Shown: positions 23,051 through 37,890 of the stretch, in pieces
How positions within the stretch are numbered: position 1 is the first letter of the stretch
How the letters are laid out: the number at the start of each line of letters is the position of its first letter
NCBI RefSeq assembly: GCF_000182925.2
Contig: NC_026503.1
Coordinates: 3,720,001-3,784,000, forward strand
Length of the DNA: 64,000 nt
Direction of reading: 5' to 3'
From: Neurospora crassa OR74A
Taxonomy: Eukaryota; Ascomycota; Sordariomycetes; Sordariales; Sordariaceae
Program-made: the position numbers and the translations under genes
The notes under the pieces: model-generated
Database searches by the model: none
Seen by the model: only the letters and a program-made list of their open reading frames with translations
What the model was told of the DNA's origin: nothing

Positions 23051-25304
23051 ATGCGACCTCTTGCCCGTCTCGCCTCCCTCCGTTCTCCTGTTGCTGGTCA
23101 AGCATTCAAATCGACCTTATCCACCCGAGCCGTCGCCAGTCGAACTTCTTGGACCCCGGCGCCCATCCCGCGGATCTCTTCGACTTCGCTCCGATCCTTC
23201 TCCCTCTCTACCTCGCACCATCGCTTCCAAGTCTACGTCAAAAAACAAAACACCAAGATGACCTCGACGGCCACCACCCTCAAGGGCCAGCCCCTCGACA
23301 AGGGCGCTCTCGAGTCCATGCTGCGCCGCCGCATGTTCTTTGCGCCCTCCTTCGATATCTACGGCGGTGTTGCTGGCCTCTACGACTATGGCCCGCCCGG
23401 TTGTGCCCTCCAGGCCAACATCATCGACATCTGGCGCAAGCACTTTGTCCTCGAGGAGGACATGCTCGAGGTTGACTGCACCGCCCTGACCCCCCACGAT
23501 GTTCTCAAGACCTCCGGCCACGTCGACAAGTTCGCCGACTGGATGTGCAAGGACCCCAAGAACGGCGACATTCTGCGCGCCGACCACTTCGTCGAGGACG
23601 TTCTCGAGGCCCGCCTCAAGGGCGACAAGGAGGCTCGCGGCCAGAAGGTAGAGGACAAGGAGGAGGACCCTAAGCGCAAGAAGAAGAAGGCCAAGGGTAC
23701 CGAGGCTGTCAAGCTCGAGGACGCCGTCGTCAAGGAGTACGAGGAGATCCTCGCCCAGATCGACAACTACAACGGCGAGCAGCTCGGCGAGCTCATCAAG
23801 AAGTACGACTTGAAGAACCCCGCCACCGGTGTCCAGCCTGAGCCTCCCGTGGCCTTCAACCTTATGTTCCAGACTGCCATTGGCCCCAGCGGCAACCTTG
23901 CCGGCTACATGCGCCCCGAGACCGCTCAGGGCCAGTTCCTCAACTTCGCCAAGCTCCTCGAGTACAACGCCGGCAACATGCCCTTCGCTTCTGCTTCCAT
24001 TGGCAAGTCCTACCGTAACGAGATCGCCCCTCGCGGCGGTCTTCTGCGCGTCCGCGAGTTCCTGATGGCCGAGATCGAGCACTTCGTTGACCCCGCCGGC
24101 CACAAGAAGCACGAAAGGTTCCACGAGGTTGCGGACATTGAGCTTGCCCTTCTCGACCGCAATGTCCAGCTCTCTGGCCAGACCACTGTCACCAAGATGA
24201 CCATTGGCGAAGCTGTCAAGCAGAAGATCGTTGACAACGAAACCCTCGGTTACTTCCTTGCTCGCATTCACCTCTTCCTCAAGAAGATCGGTGTCGATCA
24301 GTCCAAGATTCGCTTCCGTCAGCACATGGGCAACGAGATGGCTCACTATGCTTGCGACTGCTGGGATGCTGAGCTTCTTACCTCGTCCGGCTGGGTTGAG
24401 TGCGTTGGCTGCGCTGACCGTAGTGCCTACGATTTGACTGTGCACGCCAAGAAGACTGGTGCGCCCCTCGTTGTGCGCGAGACTCTCGAGACCCCCGAGA
24501 TCGTGGAGAAGTGGGAGCCCGAGATTAACAGCAAGAAGTTTGGTCCTACCTTCAGAAAGGATGCCAAGACCGTTGAGGCTGCTATCCTTGCTCTTCCTCA
24601 GGAGGAGCTTGCGAAGCTCGCTGAGGAGCTCAAGACCAACGGCAAGATCGTCGTTGACGTTCCCGGTGTTGGTGATGGCAAGGTTGAGGTTAGCAAGGAC
24701 CTGGTTGCCATTGAGTGGAAGAAGCACACCATCAACATCCGCGAGTACACCCCCAACGTTATCGAGCCCTCGTTCGGTATCGGCCGTATTCTTTACTCTC
24801 TCCTCGAGCACAACTACTGGGTTCGCGAGGGTGATGAGGCCCGCGGTGTAAGTGACATGTTCAAGCTTTATTCGGCAATGTCTGCTAACCCAACCCCTCC
24901 AGGTCATCTCCTTCCCCCCTGCCGTCGCTCCTGTCAAGGTCCTTATCGTTCCTATTTCCAGCAAGGCCGAGTTCGCTCCTCACGTCCGCAGGCTTTCCCA
25001 GAAACTCCGGTCTGTCGGTATCTCCAGCCGTGTGGATGACTCGTCTGCCTCCATTGGCCGTCGTTACGCCAGAAACGATGAGCTCGGTACCCCCTTCGGC
25101 CTTACTATCGATTTCCAGACTCTTCAAGATGGTACCTTCACCCTCCGTGAGCGCGACAGCACACGGCAAGTCCGTGCTGAGGAGGAGAAGATTGTTGATG
25201 CCATCAAGGCGCTCGTTGAGGGCTCCAAGACATGGCAGGATGTCGAGTCCGAGCTCCCTATCTTCGAGGGCCAGGAACTTGAGATCCGCCCTGCTGAGAA
25301 CTGA
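23051..25304 (+). CDS. grs1: Glycyl-tRNA synthetase, probably dual mitochondrial/cytosolic
   Basis: Two exons, 23051-24847 and 24903-25304, joined across a 55-nt intron to give 732 aa. It is a eukaryotic-type class II synthetase: 'MLRRRMFFAPSFDIYGGVAG' near the start, motif 2 'SYRNEIAPRGGLLRVREF', the 'GWVECVGCADRSAYDL' segment, motif 3 'EPSFGIGRILYSLLEHNYW', and a C-terminal anticodon-binding domain beginning 'VISFPPAVAPVKVLIVPI'. The first 69 residues contain many Arg and Ser and almost no acids, a clear mitochondrial presequence. A second in-frame ATG at 23258 (MTSTATTLKG) would start the cytosolic form, the arrangement expected when one gene serves both compartments as in yeast GRS1. Codon bias is extreme. 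A 615-codon antisense frame is a by-product of this. Confidence 0.95.
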
Positions 25305-28300
25305 AATATACCAAAATGAGTGGACAGGTAAAGGGATTTTGCTAATTTAGCATGCCATGTTTGGAGATTTTTTGGTTCGCTTTGCGGTAGACAAAACGTT
25401 TGAGCGAGCGAGAAATGAATAAATGAATGTCAAAACTTAATACTTGGTTCTCATTGTGTGAAGCTCCATTACTGCACATTGAGTCTTGATGGTCATATCT
25501 TTTGGGTCATAAAAAGGCTCGCACAGCTGGCTCGTACAGCAGTTGGTAGGAACACAAGAATTCGCAAACCAACGTCAACTGTGATGCGCACCCAAAGGGT
25601 TTGAGATTCTTTGCAATGTAGTATTTCATCGTCAAACAGATGTGATGCGAAGGTGGCCTCGCCGAATTAATTCACGGGTCCGGCCCGGTGGCTTGGTCGG
25701 GCGCTTGAGGGATAGGAACACAACTTGAAACAAAACGCCGTACTCTTCATTTCGTTTCTTGTTTCTCCTTGTTTTTCCTTCCTTCTCATTCTCCGTTCCA
25801 TTGACGAATCGAACACCTACTCAACGACAACAAAAACAAGAATGTTCGAAACATTTGTAAGAGAAAACCCTCGGACGCCCCTTGTCAGCATGCTATCATA
25901 GGCCTCGAGTTCCCGTCTCAGGATAGACAGGGGTGCAATTCACGAGCCCCTCAGCGCCAAACTGGAACCGCCCAAAGATGTTTTGGGTGGTCTCAAGGTT
26001 ATCCTTCCCGAGGCTTTGTCTTTGCCACTGTCGCGCATCAGAAGCGCGGCTAGATCTGTACACTAGTGCGGTGTACATATGTGGTATGTAACGCACAAAA
26101 GAGCCCCGTGCGATTGGGGGCTTTGTATCGCAGTGTAGGTACCAAGGTTCTCAATTTGAACGTGACACGAACCTTTTTTTTTTTACAAGGTATGTACAGA
26201 AAAGATCTCTCCAGAGGGGCTCAATGGATGACGATTCTTTTATTTTTCTTCTGGAAAGGGACCAGATCCAAAAACAGCCCCAAAGTCAGGGGTTCTACTA
26301 GTGTAGGCATGTAACTAATGACCCAAGAGCTGAAGCAAGGGGTACCTACGCGAACCCAAATCCGGTACGAGGGGACGATCACCTGGTTCCCGTCCTTCTC
26401 CTTTCTGTGTTTCAACGGAACACTAGGTCCCTCAAGAATGCCCGTATCCGCATTCCGCAGCGGGAAAACAAGACCAGAAACCCTTGAATTCTTCAAAGTT
26501 GTCTTGGTCGAACCGTTCGTATCATCTCCGTTGCTTTTGCTGCTGAACGTGATCCATGTGTTAATTGACGACGTACGATGACCCTCGTCTAAAAGCTGAG
26601 ACTTATCTGTCGGTTGATCGTAGCGGCATAACACGGTCGGACTAGTGGCAGAGATTCTCCAGGGTGTTTAAGATTGGTGTCTTGTACCGTCGAGATCTGT
26701 CCACATCGGACCCGAACACCTCAGCGGGACCGGACGAGAGGTTGGTGGTGAATGAAGCGTTTAAAGTAATGACGGCTTTACCTCTCTGACAAAGAAGGTA
26801 GCACCCAATATCTTTGAGACCACACAAAGGTCAGGGTGTTCAGAACGAGTTTATGGGTATCTGTACGCCTGTGCTGCGAGAGCCTTACGACGGCGGACAG
26901 CATATAGGACCGGGAAGGGAATAACTGCAGAGATATTTGGGATGGACTCCCCAATCGTTATTTACAACTTCATAGGTCCCAGACTGGCGCAGAGCATATC
27001 AATTTCCATTGCAATGAACTCCAGGCTTCCCCGGTGGCCGGACGTTTCTTTCTTCTTTTACCATGCCGCTGGTGCGTAAAGTCGATATAAAAAATAAGAA
27101 AAAAACGGAAAAGCCAATAAGCCGCGTTAAGACGGTACCTGCGCGCTAGGCACAAAATGTGTTGCATAAGCAAGTATCTCGGCATCCATCCGAGCCAAGG
27201 CAGTAAGATGAAGACGTACCCGTTCTCAAGTCTGCAATGGATCTGACTGGTCGCGGCGCTGTCCCCCCCCCCTTTCCCGCCGCAGTCTTGGTTACTCTGC
27301 CACTTCCACACGTTGGCGCACTGCATCTGCCCCGTTCCCCACTATTCTCACGCTAACCGTCCAAGGCTTCAACGTTCAATGGTCGCTCGAACGGGTGCCG
27401 CAGCTGTAACTGACGGTTTGATGGACCCTTACAATGCCCCTGCTCCCACTCTTGGATCCGACCGGGCATTCAACTTGCTGTGGTGAGAGATGTTCAGCGC
27501 AAAGAGGAGACAGTAGGGCATCTGGACGGCATCTCACCCGTATCGCTAACTGTTGTTGTTCCTGGGTTGAGCGTCTGGACCATAGGTCGTAGGTAGGTAA
27601 GGTAGTTAGGTATGGATGGTATATGTGAGGTGGGTAGGTACCTACTGCGTAGAGGTAGTGTACTGTCCCCTCGTTGGTTGTTGTAGAAGATGGGATCACC
27701 CAAGTACCAGAAGAAAGACACCACAACCTGGATGCACCAAAACCTCGACCGGGATCCCAGGACCCTTACACGTTTTTGCCCCATACAGGCAATAATACCA
27801 GTAGTGTACCCCTTACTACTGCAACCTCACACAGCGCCGGCCTGGAGTCCTTGCCAACCCCTTTCGACTCTGCTCATCTTTCTTTCAACTCCGAGCGTGG
27901 TCTCTCATCTTGCCCTTTGACACCCGCCAGCCTGTCTCCGTTGATCACCGGCGTCAAGGATAACGCAGATTCGCGAACCAGACAGGCAATCGTCTGGCCT
28001 GACCGCCATCGCATCGTTCGGCTTTCTGTCTTCCATTCACTACAGCAGCCAGCACCAGCACCAGCAATACACAGCATTGCGACGAGGCGTGCTTTGAACC
28101 TTCCGTGGCATCCAACTAAAGAAACAAAAAGTAATCGAGCCAGGACCGCAAATACATGTCGCCCTGGTCGCCTGTTGGTCTTGCTCGAACGCGCCTGAAC
28201 CGACCCTCTCCTTGGTCGCTGCTTCTCCCCTGTCGCAATCGACTCGCTTAGTCCTTTTCTAACTCAAACCCACCTGTGCCAACTGACCACCTATACCATC

Positions 28301-28577
28301 ACCGTTTGATACTGGTCCATTCTTTTAGTACACATTGCGCCTTGTCTTTCGGACGGAGCCGGCTTCATCTTTGGGCCTCCTGGTGCGTTGGCGACCCTGC
28401 CACCATATGCGCAACCCCGCCTTTCGAACCGTCTATTGACCCGGCGACAATAGGAAGCACACCCGTCACACTCCAGGTCCCGCAACTCAGGGGATCGTCG
28501 CGACTACGCGCAGTCTATTTCTGGCTCCAGAACAACCAGACCTATCTCTAGTCAAGGAGTAACTGGAATCCGGCACA
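25305..28577. other. Intergenic region and long cla-4 leader
   Basis: The left part contains a strongly pyrimidine-rich leader-like tract at about 25738-25841 followed by an ATG (separate entry). From roughly 27.7 kb the plus strand becomes C/T-rich up to the cla-4 start, consistent with a long 5'UTR that contains several out-of-frame ATGs and two open stretches (27674-28198 and 28276-28551). A C run of 10 lies at about 27266-27275. Confidence 0.4.
25842..26066 (+). CDS. Possible small gene, ~59 aa, unrecognised
   Basis: An ATG preceded by a textbook C/T-rich then A-rich leader opens MFETF and is followed at once by GTAAGAG, a good splice donor. The nearest AG that restores an open frame is at 25901 (45-nt intron), giving exon 2 25902-26066 and a basic 59-residue protein ending SRIRSAARSVH. 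The leader is persuasive; the second exon is not, because its codon bias is weak and another acceptor further on is possible. Treat as a hint only. Confidence 0.25.
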
Positions 28578-31400
<2,823 letters not shown>

Positions 31401-32186
31401 AGGGTTGTTTATGAGATGAAAGAGGCAGTGATGATAGGTGATGGGTGGGGGTGGATGGTTAGGGAGTCTTTTTAGCTAGAAGCAAGCAACCTTTGCATGA
31501 AAGAAACCTGAAAGGGACGTTTAATACTGATGGATACCTAGGCAGGGTGGTAGGGTGAAGAGGATGGGTGGACGGGTGGGTTCATCGTCGTTTGGGTCCG
31601 GAAATTTTGTCAAAGAAAGAAAGAAAGAAGAAGAGCAAGCGGTGATATACAACATGATGTACGGGTTTTGGATCTTCTCTCCGATGGAGTTTCGAAGTGT
31701 TACTGTGCGCGTACGATACCCTTATGGCAACTTAAGTACTAGGCATGTGTCGTCCTTGTGGAAATGTGGCTGGGAAGGAAGTGGGCGAAGGGCTAAGGAG
31801 TTAGAAATGAAAATCGATGTAGAACATGTGTGGTTTAACCATTACGCTTCTCGTCATCTACATAACACTCTTCATAACCACTGTCATATAGGTATCATTT
31901 ATGGTATTGGGAACCAATAGTACATCCTCCCAATCCATGCAGGTGTGGAAGGTGGCCCGTGCGCCCCTGGACCTTACTATTTGAGTGAACCTCAAAACGC
32001 GGTTGTCCTGACAACAAAAACACACGATCATCAACGAATCAGGAGGAGTATGAGTTGCGATGCACGAGTCAAAGAACCTTGACGGCCTCGTTGTATGAAA
32101 ATCAAACGACAATACGGTCGCATGCACTTCTCTCGTTCTTTTTTTTTCTGGCCGATTGCAACACTCCCGAGGAGTAAGATGCAACG
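31401..32186. other. Intergenic between cla-4 and haspin
   Basis: It holds the cla-4 3'UTR and the haspin promoter. A GAAA/GAAG-rich run lies at about 31614-31640. No other gene is seen. Confidence 0.5.
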
Positions 32187-32202
32187 ATGTCGAAACTTAT
32201 AA
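32179..32202 (+). promoter_or_regulatory. 7-codon upstream ORF overlapping the haspin start
   Basis: ATG at 32179 opens MQRCRNL and stops at TAA 32200-32202, in the frame +2 relative to the haspin ATG at 32187. A ribosome starting here would pass over the main start, so the uORF could lower haspin synthesis unless leaky scanning occurs. Confidence 0.6.
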
Positions 32203-34256
32203 CCAAAACAAAGGTCCGCAAGTACGGAAAGCCAACCACGAAGAGCAGGGCAGAACTGCTTTTCGCGGAACTGCCCAAGACTCCGTTGAAACAGCCACGC
32301 CGAGAACCCATACCACAAATTCTGGAGCCGGAACCATTACAGATCTCGGAACCCGAAATCTTGGAGCCCAATCCGGCCAACCATGAGCACCACGAGTCGA
32401 AATCAGCCCCAGAACCGGAACCAATGTCCAACGAGGACGATGTTCATGATGTTACAGAACACTTCGACTCGATATTGCTTGATGAAGAGGACGATCACCA
32501 AGATGCGCCCTACGCATCTACGCCGCGACCTTCAATAGGAAGTTATACGAGTTACAATACCTCCATACAACCACCACAACCACTTAGGACTTCACTGTCA
32601 TCACAATCTCCACGACTTTCTCCATTCAGGAAACTTGCATCTCCATCACAACCAAGTCCAGCAACACTTCAACCACCCACAACCAAGTCCCCGACTAACC
32701 GCCACCCACAACAATTTCCCCTCAAATCCCCACGAGTCCGCCAACTTATCCAAGAAGCCAACCCCCATCAACACCAACAAGACCAAGACCACCAAGAACA
32801 ACAAGAATACTCCTTCTACGATACCTCCTCCTTCCACACCCTTTCCTGGTCTGACATCTGCGGTCCCCCCTCGCCCCTTAACTCCATTACGAAAATAGCC
32901 GAAGCCTCCTACGCCGAAGTCTACCGCATCACCAACCCTCGCGGGACGTCCATCATCAAAGTGATTCGTTTGCAATCACCCATCAAACCGCAAACCAAAG
33001 CCCAGATCAAGTCCGGGCTGGTGGACGAAGAGCCCCACGCCGAATCGGACCTGCAAGGCGAATTGAAAATCAGTGAATGGCTGGCCGACATCCCGGGGTT
33101 CGTTATTTACAAGGAGCGGTTCATTGTCGAAGGCAAAGGAACAAAGGAGTTGTTGGAGACGCATCAGGTGTTTCAGAGGAAGATGAAGAGGAAGGACCCC
33201 GGAAGGGCGCAATTCTATCCGTCTCCGAGTCGGTATTTGGAGAGCACGAGGTTTCTGGTGGTGGAGTTGGGAGACGCGGGCACGGCGTTGGAGGATTTCA
33301 TGGTTGAAGTGAAAACAGGGGCGGAGGATATGTTGTGGGATGTCTTTCTGAGTACGGCGGTGGCGATGGCGAGGGCGGAGGGGATGGTGAGGTTTGAGCA
33401 TCGGGATTTGCATGAGGGGAATTTGTGTGTGAGAAGGGTCAGGGGTGCGCGGCAGAAGAAGCCGGCCGAAGGGGATGATGAGACGACGGGAGGAGGAGGA
33501 GTCAAGTTCGGTTGGTCAGGATTGGAGGTTACCATTCTGGACTATGGTCTTTCAAGGGCTACGGATCCAGAGACGATCGGGCCTGATGTAGAATCATGCC
33601 TGACATCACCTATCGGACGGAAGACTACGGCCGACAGAGAAGTCAAAGAGGAAGCAGTCGTCTTCTACGACCTGGAAAAAGACCCGGCAATGTTCACTTC
33701 GAGGCACGCGCCTCAGTGCGATATCTACCGACTCATGCGCTCCCACTTGCTCGACAACACACCAGAAGGAAAATCGATTTCCTGGGCGGGATATTACCCG
33801 TACACTAATGTTCTATGGCTGTCATACATCTACAGTTACCTCTGTCAACACTTCAAAGGGGACAAACGCGAGCTGAAAGCGTGGAGGGAGGAAACAGAGG
33901 AGATGTGGAAGTACCTGGACCCAGAGCAAGTGGATGATGTGAGGCAAGAAGGGAGCATTGGTTTCGGTGCGGCGGGGGATGTGGTGGTCTTTGCGGTGGA
34001 GAAGGGCTGGATCACAGAGGAACAGGTGATGGATGTTGGGGACAGGAGTACGATGTTGTTTGAGGAATCGAGGCTTGGAGTCCCGCCTATAGAGGGAATG
34101 AAGAGTGAAGGCAAAAATGCGATTGCTGAGAGTGTGGAAAATCAGCAGGCCAGTGAGAGAACTGAGTCATGGAATGAGAGTGAAGAGGACGATCAGATTC
34201 GCCGCCATCCTAAGAGGAGGCGGACGAGGAGGAAATACGTCGAAGAGGATGAGTAG
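32187..34256 (+). CDS. Haspin-like histone H3 kinase
   Basis: Single 689-codon exon. The N-terminus 'TKVRKYGKPTTKSRAELLFA' is basic, followed by ~200 disordered residues rich in Pro, Gln and Ser. The atypical kinase domain begins near residue 223 with 'SPLNSITKIAEASYAEVYRI' (haspins have a divergent Gly loop) and shows 'HRDLHEGNLCV' near residue 404 and 'ILDYGLSRA' near 450, where DYG replaces the usual DFG as is characteristic of haspins. The family phosphorylates histone H3 Thr3 in mitosis and recruits the chromosomal passenger complex. The tail is acidic and basic in turn, ending with a nuclear-signal-like RRHPKRRRTRRK. Two ATGs lie close together; the one at 32187 is in frame with the whole domain. 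Tandem to cla-4 on the same strand, with no evident functional link. Confidence 0.9.
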   Translation: MSKLITKTKVRKYGKPTTKSRAELLFAELPKTPLKQPRREPIPQILEPEPLQISEPEILEPNPANHEHHESKSAPEPEPMSNEDDVHDVTEHFDSILLDEEDDHQDAPYASTPRPSIGSYTSYNTSIQPPQPLRTSLSSQSPRLSPFRKLASPSQPSPATLQPPTTKSPTNRHPQQFPLKSPRVRQLIQEANPHQHQQDQDHQEQQEYSFYDTSSFHTLSWSDICGPPSPLNSITKIAEASYAEVYRITNPRGTSIIKVIRLQSPIKPQTKAQIKSGLVDEEPHAESDLQGELKISEWLADIPGFVIYKERFIVEGKGTKELLETHQVFQRKMKRKDPGRAQFYPSPSRYLESTRFLVVELGDAGTALEDFMVEVKTGAEDMLWDVFLSTAVAMARAEGMVRFEHRDLHEGNLCVRRVRGARQKKPAEGDDETTGGGGVKFGWSGLEVTILDYGLSRATDPETIGPDVESCLTSPIGRKTTADREVKEEAVVFYDLEKDPAMFTSRHAPQCDIYRLMRSHLLDNTPEGKSISWAGYYPYTNVLWLSYIYSYLCQHFKGDKRELKAWREETEEMWKYLDPEQVDDVRQEGSIGFGAAGDVVVFAVEKGWITEEQVMDVGDRSTMLFEESRLGVPPIEGMKSEGKNAIAESVENQQASERTESWNESEEDDQIRRHPKRRRTRRKYVEEDE

Positions 34257-35535
<1,279 letters not shown>

Positions 35536-36132
35536 TTACTCGTCCTTCTCTTGCTCTTCGTCGTCCTCCCCTTCGTCCTTCTGATCGGCCGAATCATCAA
35601 CATCAACCCTTCCTCTTTTGCTGTTAGCGGCCCGGTGGTAACCCAATTGACACCCTTCTGCCTCATCGGCTCGCTTGTTGCAGCATGGATAAACGAATCC
35701 CCCGAGGGTGTCAGGATTATTACGGTTCTCTTCCGAATCCATCACGCCAAAGCAATTCTCGTCATAGTCAGCCCATATGGACGAATTCTCGTCGAGTTCC
35801 ATTTCCTCTATTCGCCGGTCAGCTATCTGCCCAAGGAGAGAGGCAGAAGTCGCACACATACCTGAGTGGAAGCGACATTCCTTCTTATTGTCGTCTTCCT
35901 CAAAAGCCTGGCCACATTCAACGCAGATATGAACGGGAGACGTCGCTTTCCGTTTGGAGTCAGAACTTCTTCCCTTGGCCGCGTTGAACTTGTTCAGTTC
36001 ATAAAAATGCTTGCCGATGAGTTGTTCAACCTCACGCCTAGCGCAAAGGCCGCGCAGAACTGCGCGAAGAGTGGACTCATCCGCTGAGGCGATTGCCTCC
36101 ATGAGCTTGTCGCCCGTCTGGACTGCCTCCAT
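35536..36132 (-). CDS. CHORD-like zinc-binding protein, function unknown
   Basis: Two exons are preferred, 35862-36132 and 35536-35807, 180 aa. The 54-nt intron has GTATGT, a CTGAC branch site 10 nt before the acceptor, and TAG. It is a multiple of three, so reading through it is also open. The spliced product places Cys and His as in CHORD-type zinc domains: C-x2-C ('CVECGQAF'), C-x2-H ('ECRFH'), a 'WADYDENCFGVMD' block, C-C ('FVYPCC') and C-x3-H ('GCQLGYH'). The N-terminal ~65 residues look helical; the tail is very acidic (Asp/Glu/Gln). CHORD proteins elsewhere are Hsp90 co-chaperone related, but this fungal type is uncharacterised to my knowledge. Confidence 0.75.
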   Translation of the reverse strand: MEAVQTGDKLMEAIASADESTLRAVLRGLCARREVEQLIGKHFYELNKFNAAKGRSSDSKRKATSPVHICVECGQAFEEDDNKKECRFHSGMCATSASLLGQIADRRIEEMELDENSSIWADYDENCFGVMDSEENRNNPDTLGGFVYPCCNKRADEAEGCQLGYHRAANSKRGRVDVDDSADQKDEGEDDEEQEKDE

Positions 36133-37890
36133 GGTTGCTTGGAGAATTTTTGTGAAGACGATTCTGCAGTCAACAAAATATCAGAAGGGCTGAATGTCAA
36201 AAGCGTTACAGGACTGTAGCAGAGGTATGCAGATCAGTGACGGAGTGACGGAGTGACGGAGGGGTGAGGTAGAAGGAAGAAAAGGAGAAGAAGTTCGGAA
36301 GAACCAGATGGAAATTCTTTTAATGCTCAGAGTAACCTGGCCCCACTGGAATCTAGAACAAAAGCGGTAGTTGGTGTGATTGTAAGTTTGGCACTTTCGG
36401 CTCGCGAGCTGCAGCGCAAAACGAGGTGGTTGATACGAAAGATAGTGGTTAGCTGCCATAACTGTTGGGAGGCTTTTGAAAAGCTGTTAATTCTACCATG
36501 CTAGTCCCAAAGAGGATGGAAGGACACGCTGCAAAAAACAAAGACAGTGCTTCCATGTTCCGTGGAACTCGCTCAGGCTTCAGAATACCCGGGGAAAAGA
36601 TGGCCCCGGAGAACTTGGCCGTACCGTAAGAGGCGCCGAAGGGTGGTCATGCTCGTTTGCATGGTCTGTTTGGTGAGACTCTGAGGTTTTGATCGAGGAT
36701 GGGGTGGTCAAGGTTAGAGTTCACAAACAGAGTAAACGGGACTGTCACAGAAAGAAGCGTATGTCAGTCGGAGGTTTATGACATTTTCTGGGAGAGTAAG
36801 ATGAAATCTGACCATATGTCCCGTTCAATGTAGGCTTTCTGCACTGTTAAAGCTGCTTTTGTCGTTGTTGAGTTCCTGGTTCAGTCTACTGGTTCCTCGT
36901 CTTTCAGCAGCAGCTGAAGTAAGATTCTCGAACATACTACCTTTGACTGGAGTAATCATATGAGACAGGGCTTTGTTTGATATCTCGAAGTAGGCTCTTG
37001 GCCCTTTCCATACTACCATATTACCCTGGTTTGTTTGTTATTTTGGTACAGAAAACGCCCATTTCCACTCTAGAGCTACCAAATGTGGAAAAAGCATTCG
37101 ATTGTCAGACAGACGGGTACTGAAAGGGGACCACCTTCTTATATCTTCCAGTCTGGGGGGTCCCGTAGGAGACGGAGAGAGGCATAAGAAGGCTTCTGTG
37201 GCGTTTTCCACCCTGGCTCTTGTCCCATGACGCTTCAAACGGAGGCCAGTTTCTCTCTTTGGAGCCCAATGAGAGCCCCAAAAATTCCCCTATTCAACCC
37301 ATGGCCGAAGAACCAAATTAAGAAACCAGTATTGAATTGTACTTGGTGTCATTCTCACCAAGACCATAAGCGTTTGAGGCTCAGAAAAATGCTCAATAGT
37401 GGTGGTGAGCTGCCGATTGGAGAGGTAGGATCACGATGACTCAACCTGATACTCGGATTACAGACCAAAAGCAATCGCAAGAGAAGCAACAATGCGAAGC
37501 CATCCCAAAGAAGTGTTAGTCGCACCGCTTTATCGATTCAAGTGTACTCTGTTCAACATCCTTCCTGAGGCAGACCCCTAGGTGGTGGATGGCCTCACCA
37601 AGAAGGATTTAATCCATTTGCTTCGCACTAGATTGGTAGATGGTTGAGGATTTCTGTCGACGAACGTGAGCCAGCATAATCTCAAGCGTTGGATGACTCT
37701 GGAGGTTTCCTAGTACTTCTCGTCAGTTAGCTTGACCGAATCAATGCTCGAGGCTCGAGTACCATACATACTCTAGCCCATTTTTCATCCCATGGCATAT
37801 ATGACACGCCTCATGTAAACCAGCCAGTCTATTTTTGATCCCCCCTTCTCAATCTTTTGCCTATCCTGTCCGATGAGTATGTCCTCCATT
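36133..37890. other. Intergenic region
   Basis: The first ~200 bp are the pyrimidine-rich minus-strand leader of the CHORD-like gene and include three tandem copies of GACGGAGT-type octamers at about 36238-36262. The remainder, down to the end of the prephenate dehydratase gene, shows no convincing gene. Confidence 0.4.

Noticed and set aside
23117-24964. 615-codon open frame antisense to glycyl-tRNA synthetase
   Set aside because: It mirrors an extreme C/G-ending codon bias; the product is Leu/Val/Gly/Ala/Glu-rich with no domain, and the sense strand fully explains the sequence.
26221-26634. 137-codon minus-strand frame
   Set aside because: No biased codon use, no leader before an ATG and no recognisable motif; other frames over the same bases are equally open.
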